NCBI RefSeq assembly: GCF_019059575.1
Contig: NW_024881844.1
Span: 248,001-312,000 of the forward strand
Direction of reading: 5' to 3'
Source: Amphibalanus amphitrite
Lineage: Eukaryota > Arthropoda > Thecostraca > Balanomorpha > Balanidae
Length of the DNA stretch: 64,000 nucleotides
Shown here: in pieces, positions 11,711 through 23,415 of the stretch
Position numbering within the stretch: position 1 is the stretch's first letter
How the letters are laid out: each line of letters starts with the position of its first letter
Notes under the pieces: model-generated
Told to the model about the DNA's origin: nothing
What the model saw: only the letters and a program-made list of their open reading frames with translations
Database searches by the model: none
Program-made: the position numbers and the translations under genes

Positions 11711-11954
11711 TTAACAAGCCAAAACGTTGCTAATTTTTATTTTGATCTGACCTGTGACGTCAACGGTGATCTCGAGGTCAATAAAATTAGGTTTTGCTCG
11801 ACAGTTTTTCCAGGGCTATCAGACGCCGTTTCAGTTTTGACAATCGGCCCAGTAGTTTCGGAGTTGGAGCGGGGGGGGGGGGGGTTCTATAAATAGCCCC
11901 CGCCTCCCCCAGTGGAGTGCGTTACAGAACATACCCCAGTGGGGCGCTGGTTAA

Positions 11955-12699
11955 GAGTAGAATTTTTGAATTATTGCCAACACTCAACACTGCACCTCAT
12001 GGCAATTAATTCATTATAGGGCATTTTACCTGAACCAGCCTCTGGCCTAATGTCCCAAATTTGCTAAATTCCTCACCCTACAAATCCCCTGTTCTATTAG
12101 ATGCTGCCATTTTTTTAAAACAACTTATCTTAAATCCTTGTTTCATCAAACTGGGAGCTAGGTCACGGGACACTGCGAGTCAAGGTGGGAGGGGTAGGAG
12201 ATAGAGTGTCACTGCAGCACACACAATCAATCTTTCCATTGGTTTATCTTATATCAATGCCTGCTCTTTTCCAGAGCTGGCTTTCGAAGTTCGAACCTTC
12301 GGTATATGGCTACCAATGCCCTTGGAGAAGGTGTTGCGTGATAAATCGCTGGAAGGGCGACATTCAACGATTGTGTGAAAAGAGACCGATTGCATTGTGA
12401 TGATAAAGTGAACTGTAATAATTGTTGTTCATGCGCGTTGTTTGGTTATGTGCAGACGTAACTTTGTTTGTGGCCAAATGCTTTTTATGTGTGAAATATT
12501 TCATGTAGGTTACTAGGTAGATGCTTTGGAAAAGTGAAGAGCTGCTTTGTCGACTGCTAGGTAGATACTGTCATGCATGCTGTTGTGCATCAGTAAGTGG
12601 CTGTCGTAATGATAAACAAATTTGGCATGGATAGGCTAAAGCACAGCATATGAAGCATGCTGGTTGATGACTAGTAAGATCCTGTTAACCGACTGGTAA
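11955..12699. other. Intergenic stretch, no gene recognised
   Basis: AT-rich non-coding sequence. A short open frame at 12185-12400 has no recognisable family or splice context. Confidence 0.3.
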
Positions 12700-13325
12700 T
12701 ATCACAATAAATGTCACATAGTAAACTATTGTTTTACGATGGTTGGCCAGCAAAGCAAAGCTGGTATCCAGATGACAAAAGGATGGTTTTACCATGATAA
12801 GTCATTAGTAAGCATTACCAGGGAGTAGCTAACGATAGTAAAGTCCTAGTTTCGTGCTAGTATCACGTGGGTTTTTGGGCATGGTATGACGACATATAGT
12901 TACCGTGTTAATACCATGGTAATTTTTACTGGCATTGGTATTCACATGGTTTTACATTCATATTAGGCCTAGTATTTGGGTCGTAAGTTAGTTTACCATA
13001 GGTAAGAGGCTGTTCAAAATATGACCACCACTCGAAAACTAACTAGGGTGGTATTTTTCTTAGTAGGCGGTACCAGGATAATACTAGCGTTAGTAGAGCT
13101 TTGGTTTCTTATTAGTTATGCTTTAGTTTCAAGGTAGTATGATGAAAAAATATTACCGTACTAAGACCATGGTATTTTGATGAGCATTGGTAGTTGCATA
13201 GTATTCCTTTGATATTGGGCCTAGTATTTGGATCGTAAACTGGTTTACCATAAGTAAAAGGCTGTTCAAAATATGACCACCACCCAAAAACTAACTAGGG
13301 TGGTATTTTTTTCTTTCAGTGATGA
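12700..13325. repeat. TACCATGG-rich repeat with internal tandem duplication
   Basis: Two copies of a segment containing GGCCTAGTATTTGG, GGCTGTTCAAAATATGACCA and ACTAACTAGGGTGGTATTT lie at about 12955-13060 and 13195-13313. The block ends CTTTCAGTGAT, inverted relative to the start of the 7545 block. Confidence 0.45.
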
Positions 13326-13970
13326 TTTTTTTTAATACAACTTAGATCGTGCCCGAGCGACCCGCACTGCAGAGCGAGCCCCGAACTGTGCAGTGTGTCG
13401 GATATCAATCAAAACTAACGAATGTGCTATGGTCCCTTCTCAGGCCAGTATCATCCACTGCCAAATTAAGTCTCAACGCTAATGTCGGGGGTACAGACTA
13501 GTTTTGCATCCTACTTTTGACACACGCTGCGAGCCCCTGGCTTGTTTTGTGTTCGTCAGATGACAGTTACCAGGTGTCGGTTAGTTTTTACCACGTCCCA
13601 AAAATAGCTGGAGCGTTTCTGCCTTGTTTTGGAAGCAGGTCCTCGTTAATGCTGTGTGTGATAACAAAGTACCTAGTAACAATAATAACGAAAAACAATG
13701 TCAAAACGAGGGCGGCTTGTTTAGTGACGATGTTCAAAAGAAGCATCGTCTTGTTCCTACTTAACGAATGAAGCTCAAACTAGGTCAAAACTAACGTATT
13801 GCTATACATTTGAACCCCACGACGAACCCCCCAACTAGGCCCTAATCAACCCATAGTCAGATGACCAGCAGATCCTACGCCGCCCAATCCAGTCATCGAA
13901 TTTGCCAGCGAATTCGTTTGAAGACCATCATATTCTTAAATATCGGTGGTCTTCAAACGAAATCCTTTAC

Positions 13971-14310
13971 CTGTTTGATGACGAATTCATCCGGCCCATT
14001 CCAAAAACGCTCAAGATAAAATGAAAGTGTATTTCTGAGATAATGTGATTTCTTGCAATGCACCTTTCGTATATCAAGCGAACCTTTCACTTCCAGCCCC
14101 CGTTTACAGTTATCAATCGAATCAGAAGCATGCACATATCGATAGATCTGAACCTAAGAACACAGAAGACATTTTGTAGAGTACCTGTCTGAGCCTATGC
14201 GGTGGAGCCCGTGAGCCGCCCAACCGCAGCTGCCTCATGAACTTGATGATAGGTATGAACCTCAGATTGGCCAGAGCTTGGCCGTCAATAACCAGCTTAT
14301 TTATATCCAC
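13971..14310 (-). CDS. Candidate exon pair of unknown gene
   Basis: On the - strand, an open segment ending at CAG|GTACTC (14185) encodes KLVIDGQALANLRFIPIIKF, then MRQLRLGGSRAPPHRLRQ. A second segment, 14034-13971, lies between a good acceptor (CACATTATCTCAG) and a CAG|GTAAAG donor and encodes TLSFYLERFWNGPDEFVIKQ. The two do not join in frame with the splice sites I see, so they may be independent or spurious. No family is recognised. Confidence 0.2.
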
Positions 14311-16484
14311 AGTTGTAGTGACTTAGGGTTTGGAATTTGCCAAACCTAAGTTTTGATTACCAAGAAAAGTTTTGTACTTCTTGCACTTGCCTTTTCTTCA
14401 TAACTTTGGCGGAAATCGTCGTAGTGAAACTTCAGTGTTCCGTTAGCTGTCGGTTCTTGAGAGAGTTGGCCAGGCCGGACACCGGGGGCGGCTCCACAAC
14501 TTTTGAAAAATTAAACCTAAGTCCTATTGCACTGCATGGAGAGCAATTCATTTAAAATTGCTCTTGTTCCCCCCCCCCCCCCCGACAACTTTGCAAACGT
14601 CTCTGCGCGATTTAGTTGAGAATAATGGCTTATGGCAAGTTATTGAATCAGAACGTCGATCACTGCAGGTCATATATCGGCAAGCAATTCTTCATAACTA
14701 GACACTGCACAAATGGAAACGATACAGGTTTGCCCAGTGATAAACACTCGCACTTCACAGACGCACGCACCCCCGACCGAACGCGGCACGGCACACGGCG
14801 CAACCGGCGCCGGGTAAGCCGGGAACGCATTAAGTGAAGGATTCACAGGTGCGCCACTTTATTGCGAACAATAAAAACCTACCGCAAACGATTAAAAAAA
14901 AGTTTTAGGGCAATCGGAAATACAAATGTATTGACTTATAGAAATAAAATTGTTATTCACCTTCCAAATAACCCAACAATTTATTTGCCGTAAAAAGTGT
15001 CTGGAAATGGAAAGTTGCAAACATGATTCAGCAAGTAGGGAAACGCAGCAGCTACCTGGCGAATAATCTCAGGCTGGTTTAGTGACGAGTGCATTGCTAC
15101 GGCTTGTTCCGCACCCTTCACAGATTACTATGACAAAACTACCCCTAGTATTTTGATCATCCTGAGGCTGGCTTTCACCTAATAATTTGATGAGGGTCTT
15201 CCTCGTTTCGGATTGAGGCGAAAACAAACGTCAAACAACCTTGATAGTTAATTCAGCACTTCAAAACAAAGGTACACCTAGGGTATCATTACAATACCGG
15301 ATCATAACGATCTGGATAGTTCTCAGCCTGTAAGCTAACTAAGCGGTTACTCGTCAAGTGGTAGGTACCGGAAGCATTGACAACCTGGTGACTGTTTCGA
15401 GACCCTTGTTTTGACACATAGCTCGTCAATATTTTTTACAGTGTAACACAGGCTTTTCAATGCACACTCATATTTATTCTGGTCCGGCGGCAAGAGGCCG
15501 GCTGAATCTTTGGGAAGGAGAAATGTCTTAGCTTTGAGTTTCGAGTTTTCAGGCTTGCATTGGCATAGCCCCGAGGAGTTCCAACCGAAAGATGCGTACA
15601 TGAACTGTTGAATGTGCTATGCAAACATCTAACCTCGTCGTGCAAAATGATACTCGTTTACCAGCCAATATGCCCGTATGATGAGTCGACTTCCTGCCCT
15701 CACAAAATGCTGTCTCACCCTCCCCCTGGCTGACAGCGCGCCGCGCGCCCTTGAGCGTCGCTCGGGCCGAGAGCATTGCCAGGCAAGGCAGTGGCAGTTT
15801 TAATCAACCATTCCTTTGCGGATAGAAAACGTGGATATCTCGTACTAGTCGCACTTACCTCTGAGTCTGATAGATAAAATGCTAATTCGTTGTCAATTAA
15901 TGACAAAATTTGCATTACATAATTGGTAAAGAACGATGCGGTGCCAAATTTACTTCACCGATAAATTTTGTTCTGAGTTTATCGTGAAGTGAAAAGGAGT
16001 AGAATATCACCTTCACACATGACAGCTGTTAATAAAGCGCCTGTTCAACAAAAATTCACGCACAGACACCACATGTGACCTCTCGGGCAGGGCCCGCGGG
16101 AGGAAACTAACCTTGATGCTCCGCGTGTGCTCGTCCGTGCGTCACTGCAGATCGACAGGTGTGCAACTGTAACCGACTCCCGCTGACCTAGGCGGAACGC
16201 CGCCCTCCCTTGAGACACCCCTCCACAGCGACCGAGGCCTGGCGGCCCGCACCAGCCACCTGCGCGCACCACTCCGCACCACTCCGCACCACGGCGGCAC
16301 CGCGCACCGTCTCACTGCGCCCGGCCGCGCCGTCACGGCCTGCCCGCCGGGCGGACCATGTGTGACGTCACCGGTCCAGCGTGACGTCATCCTCGGGCCT
16401 GGAACGGCTGGCGAGGTTCAAGGGCGCGCCGGTAGACGAGAGCAGACGAGAGGGAGGGAGAGGACCGCTCTTTGTGACCGAGGA
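14311..16484. other. Intergenic stretch, no gene recognised
   Basis: Mostly AT-rich with a C-run at about 14570, becoming GC-rich at 16080-16450. An 84-codon frame on the - strand at 15347-15601 (Cys-rich, KSLCYTVKNIDELCVKTR) looks protein-like but is unassigned. A CAAG|GTTAGT donor-like site on the - strand near 16111 has no convincing exon attached. Confidence 0.25.
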
Positions 16485-16495
16485 AACGGCACGGA

Positions 16496-16827
16496 TTTTT
16501 TTTTTAGGGGGGGGGGGGTTGGGCCCTTACGATCCAATGAAACCATTTCAGAGCCGGGAGGATGATAGGTATAGGATATAGGGGAAGACATTGGTCTGGG
16601 CAGGCACCCTAGTGAGTCGCCGGGGCTGAGCCTGTCCAGTGGACAGGCCACCCAGCCCCAAGGTACCGGCTACGGGGTGCGCTCCCTCGGGAGCAGCGGT
16701 GCCGCTCCAAGGGAGCAGCCCGCATGAGATAAAGTTGCCTTTCCAGTCCGGAGGGGGGGGGGGGGTTGCGGCGTGGAGGAGAAGGATTTCGGTATCCTGA
16801 GGATAGAAGCACGGAACGGTGAAAAAG
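16496..16827 (-). mobile_element. SINE-like retroposon (family E), copy 1
   Basis: The 332-bp element is flanked by an 11-bp direct repeat AACGGCACGGA (16485-16495 and 16828-16838). Read on the - strand it ends in a C-run followed by an A-run, as expected for a 3' tail. The body (GGAGGATGATAGG, GGCACCCTAGTGAGTCGCC, CTCCCTCGGGAGCAGCGG on the + strand) matches copy 2 at 27375-27689. It is non-coding, and its RNA origin is unknown. Confidence 0.65.
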
Positions 16828-16838
16828 AACGGCACGGA

Positions 16839-17662
16839 GCTAATAAATGAGCGTCATGGGTCGGAGGTGCGACAGGCACACCCGATACCCGCTGGGACAG
16901 ACGCTTGGGACGCTTGGGACGTTTAGGACGTTTGGGAATGACTTGCTCCTGAGCTAAGGAAACTAACTGAATTAATTTTGCAATGTTGTGCTTTGCAGAT
17001 ACTGCGCTCTTGTGCCAAAATTTAAACCGCTTACAGATATGATTCGAATCGATTATATTATAAGCGAATTTAAACATGGCCATCTTGGCTTTGCTTTTAC
17101 CTAGGCCATCGTTTTTCTTCAAAATACCTGCCATCACAACTAGACCTATTTTCTAATGATTTATCATTCGACATGCCTTTAAGAGCCAAAAGCGAATGTC
17201 GTCGACAAACATACGAAATTTGCAACACTTTTCTATTTACGGGAATTTTCTATTCACGTTCCGTATGCAAGAATTCACTAAAACAGTATCTTCAGTACGC
17301 ATCGAATATGACACATTATTTCAGTGCATTTCGAAACTCAAACTGACCCGAACTTGCACACAACAATACCACTCGCAACTCAGATCTGTCGTTCCAAGCT
17401 GGCTGTTGTTGGCCTCAGCACCCAAATCGTATTATCGGTCAGATCGATAACAAGACGCAAAACAACACCAAATCCGAATTTGCAAACACGGCCTATGATG
17501 AAATGATAACATTTTCAAACAAATTTAGTCCGAACATGTTTGAATGGAATGATTCACAAGGACAGAGCCCCCGCTAAGCAGAGCTAAGTAACTGTGTCCC
17601 TTTACTACTCGCTGTGTGGACCCTCCTCTACCCTCCGATCGCGCAATTCCTATATGGCAGAA
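16839..17662. other. Intergenic stretch, no gene recognised
   Basis: Contains a short tandem GGACGCTTGGGACGTTTAGG-like run at about 16898-16935, otherwise AT-rich non-coding sequence. Confidence 0.3.
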
Positions 17663-17666
17663 TTAA

Positions 17667-18559
17667 CCCTCGCCCGCACATGGGTGGGGGGGTTGCCATC
17701 CCCCCCCCCAGGTAGTCTTTCTGCTCTGCACTCAACATTTTTTAAGCTAGAAAGCTGATTTTTCGTATGCTCGTCTATCCTTTTTTGATGTTCGCTGAAA
17801 CTTTCAGGTTTCTGTGATTTTTGGTTTCGGAGATATGACCTTGTTTTTCAGGTCATGTCATGACCCAAATGGCCAATTCTCAACATCTTGCGTTTGCCAT
17901 GGGCCTTGTGAGCTTTTGACACCCTGATTTCGGCCTTTTTTGCCAGTCTTACCTCCCACCTATCATGGAACATGTTGTTCGACGATGTACAGGGGTCAAG
18001 GTCAACCTAGGTCATCTAAGATAATTGCGTTTTAGGCAAGCTGAATTTACTTTTTGTGAAGTTTTTTTATTGCATTTTTGGTAAAAGCTTCTCAGATCAT
18101 GATTTCATGTAATATGGACCCAAAAACAATCGGTGCACACATCAGTATACACACAGACACACACAGACATACAAACACATATAATTGACCTTGACCTAAC
18201 TTGACCTGAAATGACCTCAGCAGCAAAATTCTGGTCGGGTAGTGTGACAAATAGGTTCTAGCTGGCTTGGCACCAGAAAACAGCATCGTCATCGGTATTT
18301 GATAAGCAGCGCACTTGATATCCAGCGGTGACCCAAAACAGCAACATTTTTTAGTTTGACCTGACCTGGAAGGTCAATGACTGACCTGAGAAGGTAAAAC
18401 TGGGTATCATTGGATTCGTCTCTTCCCAAAGAATCTTTTTGGTCTTTACCGCTAAGCTCTATCTCCAACAGGAACGAAATTGCGCGGGGGGGTGGCAACC
18501 ACCCCCCCCCCCCCCCCATGTGCGTTCTAGGATGGGAAAATGGCATGTGCGGGCGAGGG
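17667..18559. mobile_element. piggyBac-like non-autonomous element (family A), copy 2
   Basis: It has the same ends (CCCTCGCCCGCACATG inverted), TTAA at 17663-17666 and 18560-18563, and the same orientation as copy 1. Differences are a few substitutions, changes in homopolymer length and one missing GGTCAGGGTCAAG unit near 18000. Such high similarity implies recent mobilisation. Confidence 0.75.
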
Positions 18560-18563
18560 TTAA

Positions 18564-21500
18564 GAATCCGAAGTTTGACGTGCGATGGCCGGGCGAACAG
18601 CCGGTCCCACCGGTGCAAATGTGCCCGGCCCCACATCCCCATGGGTGTGCACTGTGCAGATTTAGCTTATTCTCAGTTAGCAGCATTCGGTCATGACAAA
18701 CCACAAAAATGCGACGGACACAAAACAGCATTGACGACAACGTTGACGTCTGCAAACCAGATTTTTACCTTTTTACCTACTGCTTATAACAATGAATAAG
18801 TGTGCTCACAAAATACATAGAAGCAAATAAGCCGTGGGTCAGCCGTGAGGCTGAAACATTAAGTGGGCGTGACCTTGGTCAAGGCAATCTCATAAAATTG
18901 AGTTTTCCTTGAATAAGCTGCGATCAATCAGCTAATAAGTAATAATGCATCTCTGGAGATCGAAAATGCATCATCGTCCGCAAAAGTTGTTCTCTTATTT
19001 CTTGTTACTTTTTCATTTTCACAAGCTTGGTAGGTATTTATCACCGTGTCTTCGCCTGGACACCAACACACACCAGCACTGCAGTGAGCACTGATGCCCG
19101 CTAGCCCGCTATGAACTCATCCTCTGCTACCACCGAGGAGTGGGCAGGTGGAACACTGACCTACATGTCTAAGTTGTGGGCGCGTCCATCGCGACTGGAA
19201 CTCGTGAGCCAGGGTGGCCGCGAAGGCTACCGCCCGGCCTTGGGTTGGGTCGGGTGGGCTACTCAAACGGTGAGCTGTTGCCAACTGACAAGTGCAGTGC
19301 AGTGTGCCTTTCAAAGTCAGTTAGAAGCAGCTGGAGGAGAAAGGGTGACGTATTCGTTCCAACCCTCGAACCGCTTCAACGGAAGAGCTCTTGACTCGAT
19401 AGGCACAATTGGAAAACCAGCGGGCAAACGCTGCTCTGACTGAATCAGAATCTCTCCAACCGTTTCGAGCACAATCGAATGAATGACCTATTTCAGAGTA
19501 CAAAACACCGCTCTCTGCAATTGTGCAGATGCGATCTGCGGTGCATTCCACCAAGCGGCAATGGGGGCAACTACATAGGACAATGATTGTCGACATGCAC
19601 GTACTAAACAGCGCACTATCGCCACGCCCATCGGGTGGGCGGTGATCGCGCCGCAAAAAAATTATTCTTGCTGGCAGTCTGTCATAGCTGACTCTCGACA
19701 GCACCTACAGCTGTGAACCATTCAACCTGTACGGCTGTGTATTTTAGCCTGTACATTGAAAGAGCATCGTCTTAAATAAACAATGGACGCTTGTTTATTC
19801 GAGGCGGCGTCTCTCGCTCTGCCCGTGCTAACCTTTTGGGGTATACGATCGGCAATCTGGTCGATTAGATTTAGGTTCCAGGAGGATAATCATTAGCTAT
19901 GGGTGACTTGAGGTAGGGCGTAACCAGTTTACCGCTTAAAAAACAAATAGCTCAGTGCAGAGAGATTAGGTAAAACGAGAGACAGTTCGCTTGATAGGTT
20001 GTCTTTATTGGCCATATGGCTGGACTCACAGTCAGAAAAGTTTACTTTCACACAGTTAACACCTCCAACAACGACAAAATTGTTCAAGGTCAAAGCTCGG
20101 AGCACGCGAGACAGTTGCGGCTCCCGTTACCATGTCATCTGCACAAGAGATCTACAGATTTGCCAGCCGGAGCCCAGCTATACCGTTAGATTTCACGTGA
20201 GTCATGGGAAACACTTGGAAGCTGGCAGATCCTAAAAAAACTTAAGTGCCGTTGTTCTCACTAGTTATCAATCTACGGCATTGATCAAACTGACGAAAAT
20301 ATAAACACTATAAAATGTGCAACTAAAAACGTCATTTAAATGTTTCTTTTTCATTCTGTTAAATTGGATACGTCGAATGACTTTCATATGGATGTCCCTT
20401 GCGGCACATCTCTTTGATCGTTTCAGGAGACATAATTAGGTATACGACGTCTTTAACCCCAACTTGACCGGCGTCCCGCTGGGGCTCCTGGATTTCCTTC
20501 TCCTACTGGGTGTTGTTTGAACACCTACCTCAGATTATCCGTGTTGAGACGGAGGAAACAAGGATTAGTTATACTGAGAAGAAAGTCGCACCGCTTGTTT
20601 CTACCGGCACAGGCTGACCATGGTCGGGGTAGGGGAAAGCTTGATCAGCTATGAGGGATTGGGTTACACCAAGGGGATATTTCGCCACTGGGCGGCACGG
20701 ATGACACCCGAGCGGGGCTGTATCAGATTGGCTGCGGTGGCCGGTGGGAGGCGAGGATGTCGCTGGGGGTGCACGGTGTCGTCAGCGCTGACAAACAGAG
20801 CCGCCGCGCTGAGCCGTAAGCGCCTCAGTCGCGGGACGCACGGTGACCCAATCAGTAGGTACCTCCTCAGTCCTCCTGCTCCTATGATGCTTAGGCTATT
20901 TACTGAGGTCTGCGGCCGGCCTTTCTGCAGTGTGCAATCCGGAATTAGTGTGGCAGGGATCTAACCGAGCTACGAAGTACATATAACTTATGCATGCGCT
21001 GGTGTGTGAAAACTGTACCTAATGCTAAAAAGATTGTGCCTGAATTTACATGAAATGGCGCTAACAGCTCACTATAATGCACATAGGCTCAATCAAGAAA
21101 ATTTAAGCACGATCCATCTAGTTTGAGCGAATTTGAGCGAATGGTCTCAAATGTTTGCATCGTTCTGCGTGCGTGACGTAAATGAATGAGCTTGTTAATG
21201 CCATGCTATGGTAAATTATGCACCTACATAGAATGTACATTGCACCTACATAGAATGTACATCTACATAGAATGTAGCTTGACCGGCAGAACAACAATTG
21301 GAAGCGCGGCGTATGGCAGACACCTTTTCACGCGGTGTCCTGTGGGTCGCCGCGACATGCATTAGCCGATGAGACTGTGGCGTGACGCCACTTTACCGCC
21401 TGATGCTCTCGGACATGTCACGTGAAACGTTACGGTCGTCACGCACCATTGGTGACGTCACGCGATTTCTGTCCGACAGCTGCCTCTGTGGAAAAGATGA

Positions 21501-21800
21501 CGCATAACAGCGATACTTTTCTTATATATTAAAGGCTAATGCTTTCGGATAAAACAACTCTTAGTTATAGCCAACATACGCGGCCGAGACCTTTTCAACT
21601 TTATTGGCTAGGCTTTAATGGTTACTTTTGAAGACTCCAAAGCCATTTTTATTATGAAAGTGAAACGCGATGAAGTTGGATAGCGTAAAAAATAACGGTA
21701 TGCCTCACTTCTTGGGAAAAAAATCGTAATTTACTTAGCCCTAGCTTATTTCAGTGCTCACTTTAAAGATTTATGTAAACAACTAAAGAAATTAAATTGA
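18564..21800. other. Intergenic stretch with no confidently recognised gene
   Basis: Apart from the weak candidate exon at 19111-19269, I see no supported gene. A CACCTACATAGAATGTACAT unit is repeated about 2.5 times at 21220-21275. GC-rich patches (19200-19270, 20690-20900) have overlapping short frames only. Confidence 0.3.
19111..19269 (+). CDS. Candidate first coding exon, unknown gene
   Basis: An ATG at 19111 opens 53 codons (MNSSSATTEEWAGGTLTYM, later GYRPALGWVGWATQT) that end exactly in phase 0 at a GTGAGC donor (19270). The segment is GC-richer than its surroundings. I know of no homologue and see no second exon; the donor may be fortuitous. Confidence 0.2.
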
Positions 21801-22219
21801 GTCATTGCGAATGAATGAATCAGCCGCCGCTCCGCGGCTGGGACGTTCCGTATGTAGGTATACCGCTCTGGATATTATCCGGTCCCCTCCCTCTCGGCTT
21901 TCCACCACCTGTCGTAGCTCTCTGGCGTCCGACAAGTGCAGATGCGCAGCGGCGAACAACGGTCAACGTGACGTTTTTCGTCGTGGTGATGACGAGGATG
22001 CAGTTACTGCGGCGAAAGTGACGCAGCTGGTTCCTACCAGATACAAATGGACGACCGGTGGCATCGAGTGGGCTGCCCCGGTTTTGGTAGGGGTGGATGG
22101 CGGAGTGGGCGGTCCTTATGGCCCATTTTACACGTAGATTTCGTAAATGATGTCTGTGTCATTTGAGGTAATTTTCAGCTGAATTTACTGGAGGTCAGGT
22201 CAATTTAAGGTCAGAAAGG

Positions 22220-22315
22220 GTTGGACTGGACTGTAATCGCCACGCCCCGTGTGGATTGTCCATGATTGTAATACATACATACATACATACATACATACAT
22301 ACATACATACATACA
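22220..22315 (+). mobile_element. 3' end of a retroposon with (CATA)n tail
   Basis: TTGGACTGGACTGTAATCGC followed by a short unique segment and about 11 CATA units interrupts an otherwise continuous transposon sequence. A short body with a tetranucleotide tail is typical of 5'-truncated LINE or SINE insertions. Confidence 0.45.
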
Positions 22316-22510
22316 AATCTTGAAAATGAAATTTTTCAACAAACAATGTGCCTATCAAATGCAGTTTGAGCTCAGGAACACGATGGTGTCATTTATATTG
22401 CTGTACAATGTCAAGAACGTACTGAAAAATAAATAGTTTTAAAAATATATAATTGTAAAATTTTGACAATACCGCAAATAACTTGGCTATTTTTGAAGAT
22501 ATTGCGCTAA

Positions 22511-22947
22511 AGGCCGCCCCACACTGAACCTCGCATGCGGGTTGCGAGTTTTTGGGTTTTCGGGTATTTCTTCAAAATAAAATAATACAATCTAAGCTGA
22601 GTGACCCACACTACCATCTAACAAGCGCATCTGCATGTTTTTAGCTTGCAAGCGACCTTCCATCGCATTCCAAAAGTGGATTTTGAGTCAACTTTCGATT
22701 TCCCTCGCTGCGAGGACCGAGGTCTGCGAGTTCTGCGGGGTTTGCGGGTTTTTCGTTGGAGTCAAATTTTGGTTCGTTGCGCTGGTATTGCGACTATATG
22801 TTATTTTCTGAAGGTGTACCGGCTTCACTGCATTCATGAAGTTACCATAAAGGAACGGTCTAATCACTCTATGAATTAGTATTATGCCCGCAAACTCAAA
22901 ACCCGCAAACTCGCAACCCGCATGCGAGGTCCAGTGTGGGGCGGCCT
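22511..22947. mobile_element. MITE with 38-bp inverted ends, TAA duplication
   Basis: The ends AGGCCGCCCCACACTG and inverse extend to 38 bp with one mismatch, flanked by TAA (22508-22510 and 22948-22950). A 3-bp TWA duplication suggests PIF/Harbinger affinity. The 437-bp interior is non-coding. Confidence 0.65.
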
Positions 22948-23415
22948 TAAGACAGGGCTAGAGTACTTTATCGGTGTCTGTTCTATCACATATTTTCCAG
23001 TTTTTGCGAAAAATGTAAAACTTTTTGAAGAAATAAAAAAGTATATTTTTTGTAATTGTAAAAACATATTTTTTAAGATTTTCAAAATTACGAAAATTCG
23101 AGACAACAGTTTGATAGCTAAGTGTATTTGTAATCCACTGATGCAAAGAAATTGGATCTAGCCTTAAAACTAAGCTCTTGAGAGCGTTTGCCGTATTTCA
23201 ATAATTGGCATCAAAATCGACCGACATGACGTCACTCTGACGTCATTATCGGCCAAACTATGGTAGCTAGAAAATTGAGATTTTAACATAAGGTGTCAAA
23301 TTGATGCCGCTGAGGGTATTGCAAGTTTCGTGTTGATCCGTGAAACGGTTTAAAAGATATTGTCGAAAAACGGGAGGGGGGCTCTGTAGAGCCCCCCTCC
23401 CCAGCCATGCGCGGT

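Larger units (their letters stand above)
8387..11950. mobile_element. TTAA-type element (family I) with long inverted arms, multiply nested
   Basis: The ends are TTAA-CCCACGCCTCACTGGGG (8383) and CCCCAGTGGGGCGCTGG-TTAA (11954). About 235 bp at each end are inverted copies of each other: G-run, then ACTCCGAAACTACTGGGCC, then GACCTCGAGGTCAT with TGACGTCA. Inside are family F (9373-10540), a short palindromic MITE (about 8995-9207), the right end of a related element ending at TTAA 10795-10798, and family B (10799-11710). Confidence 0.55.
22100..23415. mobile_element. Related TTAA-type element with two insertions
   Basis: It matches the interior of the 8.7-10.8 kb block: AGCTGAATTTACTGGAGGTC, then GGATCTAGCCTTAAAACT, then CATGACGTCACTCTGACG. 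It ends at a G/C-run hairpin and TTAA (about 23414). It is interrupted by a (CATA)n-tailed insertion (about 22220-22315) and a TAA-flanked MITE (22511-22947). The left end is not resolved. Confidence 0.5.

Noticed and set aside
16045-16272. Possible first exon on the - strand ending at a GTTAGT donor
   Set aside because: The donor is acceptable but no reading frame, acceptor partner or protein resemblance supports it.
22262-22313. CATA repeat as a CRISPR-like or regulatory array
   Set aside because: It is a simple tetranucleotide tail of a retroposon fragment without spacers.
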